Shown one piece after another: positions 62,554 through 64,000 of a stretch of DNA of 64,000 bases. The notes beneath the pieces were generated by a model, which saw only the letters and a list, made by a program, of their open reading frames with translations, made no database searches and was not told the DNA's origin. How positions within the stretch are numbered: position 1 is the first letter of the stretch; every line of letters starts with the position of its first letter. Source of the DNA: Blastococcus carthaginiensis (GTDB lineage: Bacteria > Actinomycetota > Actinomycetes > Mycobacteriales > Geodermatophilaceae). A program made the position numbers and the translations under genes. The stretch is from positions 1 through 64,000 of the forward strand of contig NZ_JASNFN010000030.1 in the NCBI RefSeq assembly GCF_030731085.1, read 5' to 3'.

Positions 62554-64000
62554 GTGACCGGCCCCTACGCCCCGACCGCCCGTGCCGCCTGGATGCACGC
62601 GGCCCTGGTCGTGCTGGCCATCGCGCTGGTGGTCACCGTCGTCCCGGACGGCCCGTGGCGCCCGGCCGCCGAGATCGTCCTCTACGGCCTCGGGCTGGCC
62701 GGGGTGCTGACCGCGCTGCGGGTGCACCGGACCCCGCTCGTCGTCGCCTGGTTCGGCGTGGCGGCCGGGCTCGCCCTGTTCGCGCTGAGCTGCGTCGCGG
62801 ACGTCGCCGCGCTGGCCGGCCTGGCGCCAGAGATCAGCGCGCCCCTGGAGTCCGCCCTCGACGTAGCGGCTTACGCAGCACTCGCCGTCGGGGCCGTGGG
62901 CGTGGTCCGGGGCGGCCGGCGGCGCCGCGACTGGGCGTCCTGGACCGACACCCTGACCCTCCTGCTGGCGGCCGGGCTCATCCTTCTCGCCGTGCAGGGC
63001 GACCGGCACGAGTCCGCGGGGGACGTCATCGAGGTCAGCGTCGGGACCCCGGTGCTCATCGCCGTCCTGCTCATCGTCTGCGTGCCGCTGGCCCTCACCC
63101 GGGGCCGGACGGCCACCACGACGGCGCTGTTCGCCGCCGCCACGTTGGCCGTGGCGGCGTACGGGGGCGCCATCCTCACCGGTTCCGCCCCGCGGGGCTC
63201 CGCGGTGCTCGACCCGTTGTCCCTCCTCCCCCTCGCCGCGCTGTGCCTCGCCGGCCGGCACCCCTCGGTCACGGCGCTGGGACCCGGCCCGGCCGCGGAG
63301 GGGGACACCACCTTCGGTCGCGTCGTCGCCGTGGGCGCGGTCCTGCTGGTGAACCCCGCCGTGCTCGTCCTGTGGACGGCGGACCACGGCGTGATCGGCT
63401 ACGCGCTGGGCGGTGGCAGCACGCTGCTCACCGGGCTGGCGCTGTGGCGGCTGGCAGCGCTGACCCGCGAACGCGAACGGGCCCGGGCCGCTCTGGCCGC
63501 CAGCGAGGCACGCCTCCAGATCCTGCTCGAGAACGCCGCCGACGTCATCGCCATCGTCGACGCCGCGGGGTCGGTCGCGTACATGAGCCCGGCGGTCCAG
63601 TCGCTCCTCGGCCGCCCCCCGGCGGACTACGTCGGGCGCGACGCCATCTCGCTGGCCGATCCCCGCGACCAGCCGCGCCTGCAGGCCGCCGTCGCCGCGG
63701 CCGGCCGCTCGCCGGGCGGCGGCTCCGGCGTCGTGGACACCGACATCCGCGTCCAGCACAGCTCGGGCGGCACCCGGTGGGTGGAGATGCGGATCAGCGG
63801 CCGCGTGGACGCCGTCGGCATCGAGGGCTGGGTCGTGAACTTCCGCGAGGTCACCGACCGGAAGCTGTTCGAGGACGAGCTGCGGCGCCAGGCGCGCACC
63901 GACCCCCTGACCGGGCTGCTCAACCGGACCGCCTTCAACGAGCGGCTCGTCTCCGCGACCGCCGACGCCGGACCGGGCACCTCGCCGGGGGTGCTGTTCG
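62554..64000 (+). CDS. Membrane PAS-GGDEF sensor, truncated by window end
   Basis: A GTG at 62554 opens a frame of 482 codons that runs off the window. About eight to nine hydrophobic segments (residues 10-300, for example HAALVVLAIALVVTVV and TLTLLLAAGLILLAVQG) form an integral membrane sensor. A PAS domain follows near 320-430 (LQILLENAADVIAIVDAAGS, WVVNFREVTDRK), then the start of a GGDEF domain (RTDPLTGLLNRTAFNERL) with the catalytic motif beyond the edge. It probably makes cyclic di-GMP; whether an EAL domain follows cannot be seen. Confidence 0.85.
   Translation, partial: MTGPYAPTARAAWMHAALVVLAIALVVTVVPDGPWRPAAEIVLYGLGLAGVLTALRVHRTPLVVAWFGVAAGLALFALSCVADVAALAGLAPEISAPLESALDVAAYAALAVGAVGVVRGGRRRRDWASWTDTLTLLLAAGLILLAVQGDRHESAGDVIEVSVGTPVLIAVLLIVCVPLALTRGRTATTTALFAAATLAVAAYGGAILTGSAPRGSAVLDPLSLLPLAALCLAGRHPSVTALGPGPAAEGDTTFGRVVAVGAVLLVNPAVLVLWTADHGVIGYALGGGSTLLTGLALWRLAALTRERERARAALAASEARLQILLENAADVIAIVDAAGSVAYMSPAVQSLLGRPPADYVGRDAISLADPRDQPRLQAAVAAAGRSPGGGSGVVDTDIRVQHSSGGTRWVEMRISGRVDAVGIEGWVVNFREVTDRKLFEDELRRQARTDPLTGLLNRTAFNERLVSATADAGPGTSPGVLF

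Overview
The window is chromosomal DNA of a very GC-rich actinomycete. The 16S/23S signature regions, the almost exclusive use of G or C at third codon positions, frequent GTG starts and the gene content (standalone S4 gene, RecQ with a phosphoribosyltransferase-like tail, many PAS/GGDEF/SpoIIE regulators) suggest Geodermatophilaceae (Blastococcus, Geodermatophilus, Modestobacter); this family call is an inference. No prophage, IS element, CRISPR array or tRNA gene was seen.

Layout. 1-5.6 kb: a complete rRNA operon on the minus strand (promoter/leader near 5.4-5.6 kb, then 16S, a tRNA-free spacer, 23S, 5S). 5.7-11.5 kb: an AlkB-family dioxygenase, a RecQ helicase, a PHP phosphatase, a BenE-type permease and a GNAT acetyltransferase. 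11.5-13.6 kb: carbamate kinase plus a barbiturase/cyanurate-hydrolase family enzyme. 13.7-25.7 kb: a SipW-like signal peptidase with a small secreted protein, a soluble chemoreceptor, two SpoIIE phosphatases, a TctC lipoprotein, rpsD facing a DUF2470 gene across an iron-box-like site, a PilZ protein, and an ECF sigma factor with a partner gene broken by an amber codon. 25.7-35 kb: DUF1116 and FdrA genes, a nucleobase permease, a three-subunit molybdenum hydroxylase and CoxG. 35-53 kb: ordinary metabolic and regulatory genes, including an ABC exporter beside a two-component system, an MFS/HxlR pair, an ABC/MarR pair, flavohemoglobin and a redoxin pseudogene. 53-57 kb: hydantoinase HyuA/HyuB. 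57-64 kb: lipoprotein, DUF1992, NUDIX, an amidotransferase with a membrane partner, an ATP-dependent DNA ligase and a PAS/GGDEF sensor cut off by the window end.

The most interesting signal is a 16-bp operator-like motif (TAYYTCASYGCTRARD) found five times. It lies just upstream of carbamate kinase/barbiturase, fdrA/DUF1116, the nucleobase permease, the molybdenum hydroxylase and hyuAB, and was noticed nowhere else. It ties five transcription units over about 42 kb into one probable regulon for cyclic ureides (pyrimidine, purine or hydantoin rings). The genes suggest this sequence: uptake of the base, hydroxylation by the Mo enzyme, ring opening by the barbiturase-family enzyme, transfer of the carbamoyl group to phosphate by the FdrA/DUF1116 pair, and ATP recovery by carbamate kinase. 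FdrA/DUF1116 are homologous to the E. coli oxamate transcarbamylase, and ureidomalonate is the malonyl analogue of oxalurate, so an ATP-conserving barbiturate/uracil route is a specific, testable proposal. The regulator is not in the window.

Other notable structure: three sets of related intergenic hairpins (around 13.7, 24.1, 25.7, 35.0, 40.1, 42.9 and 57.1 kb), mostly at gene ends, and two genes each interrupted by one in-frame TAG.
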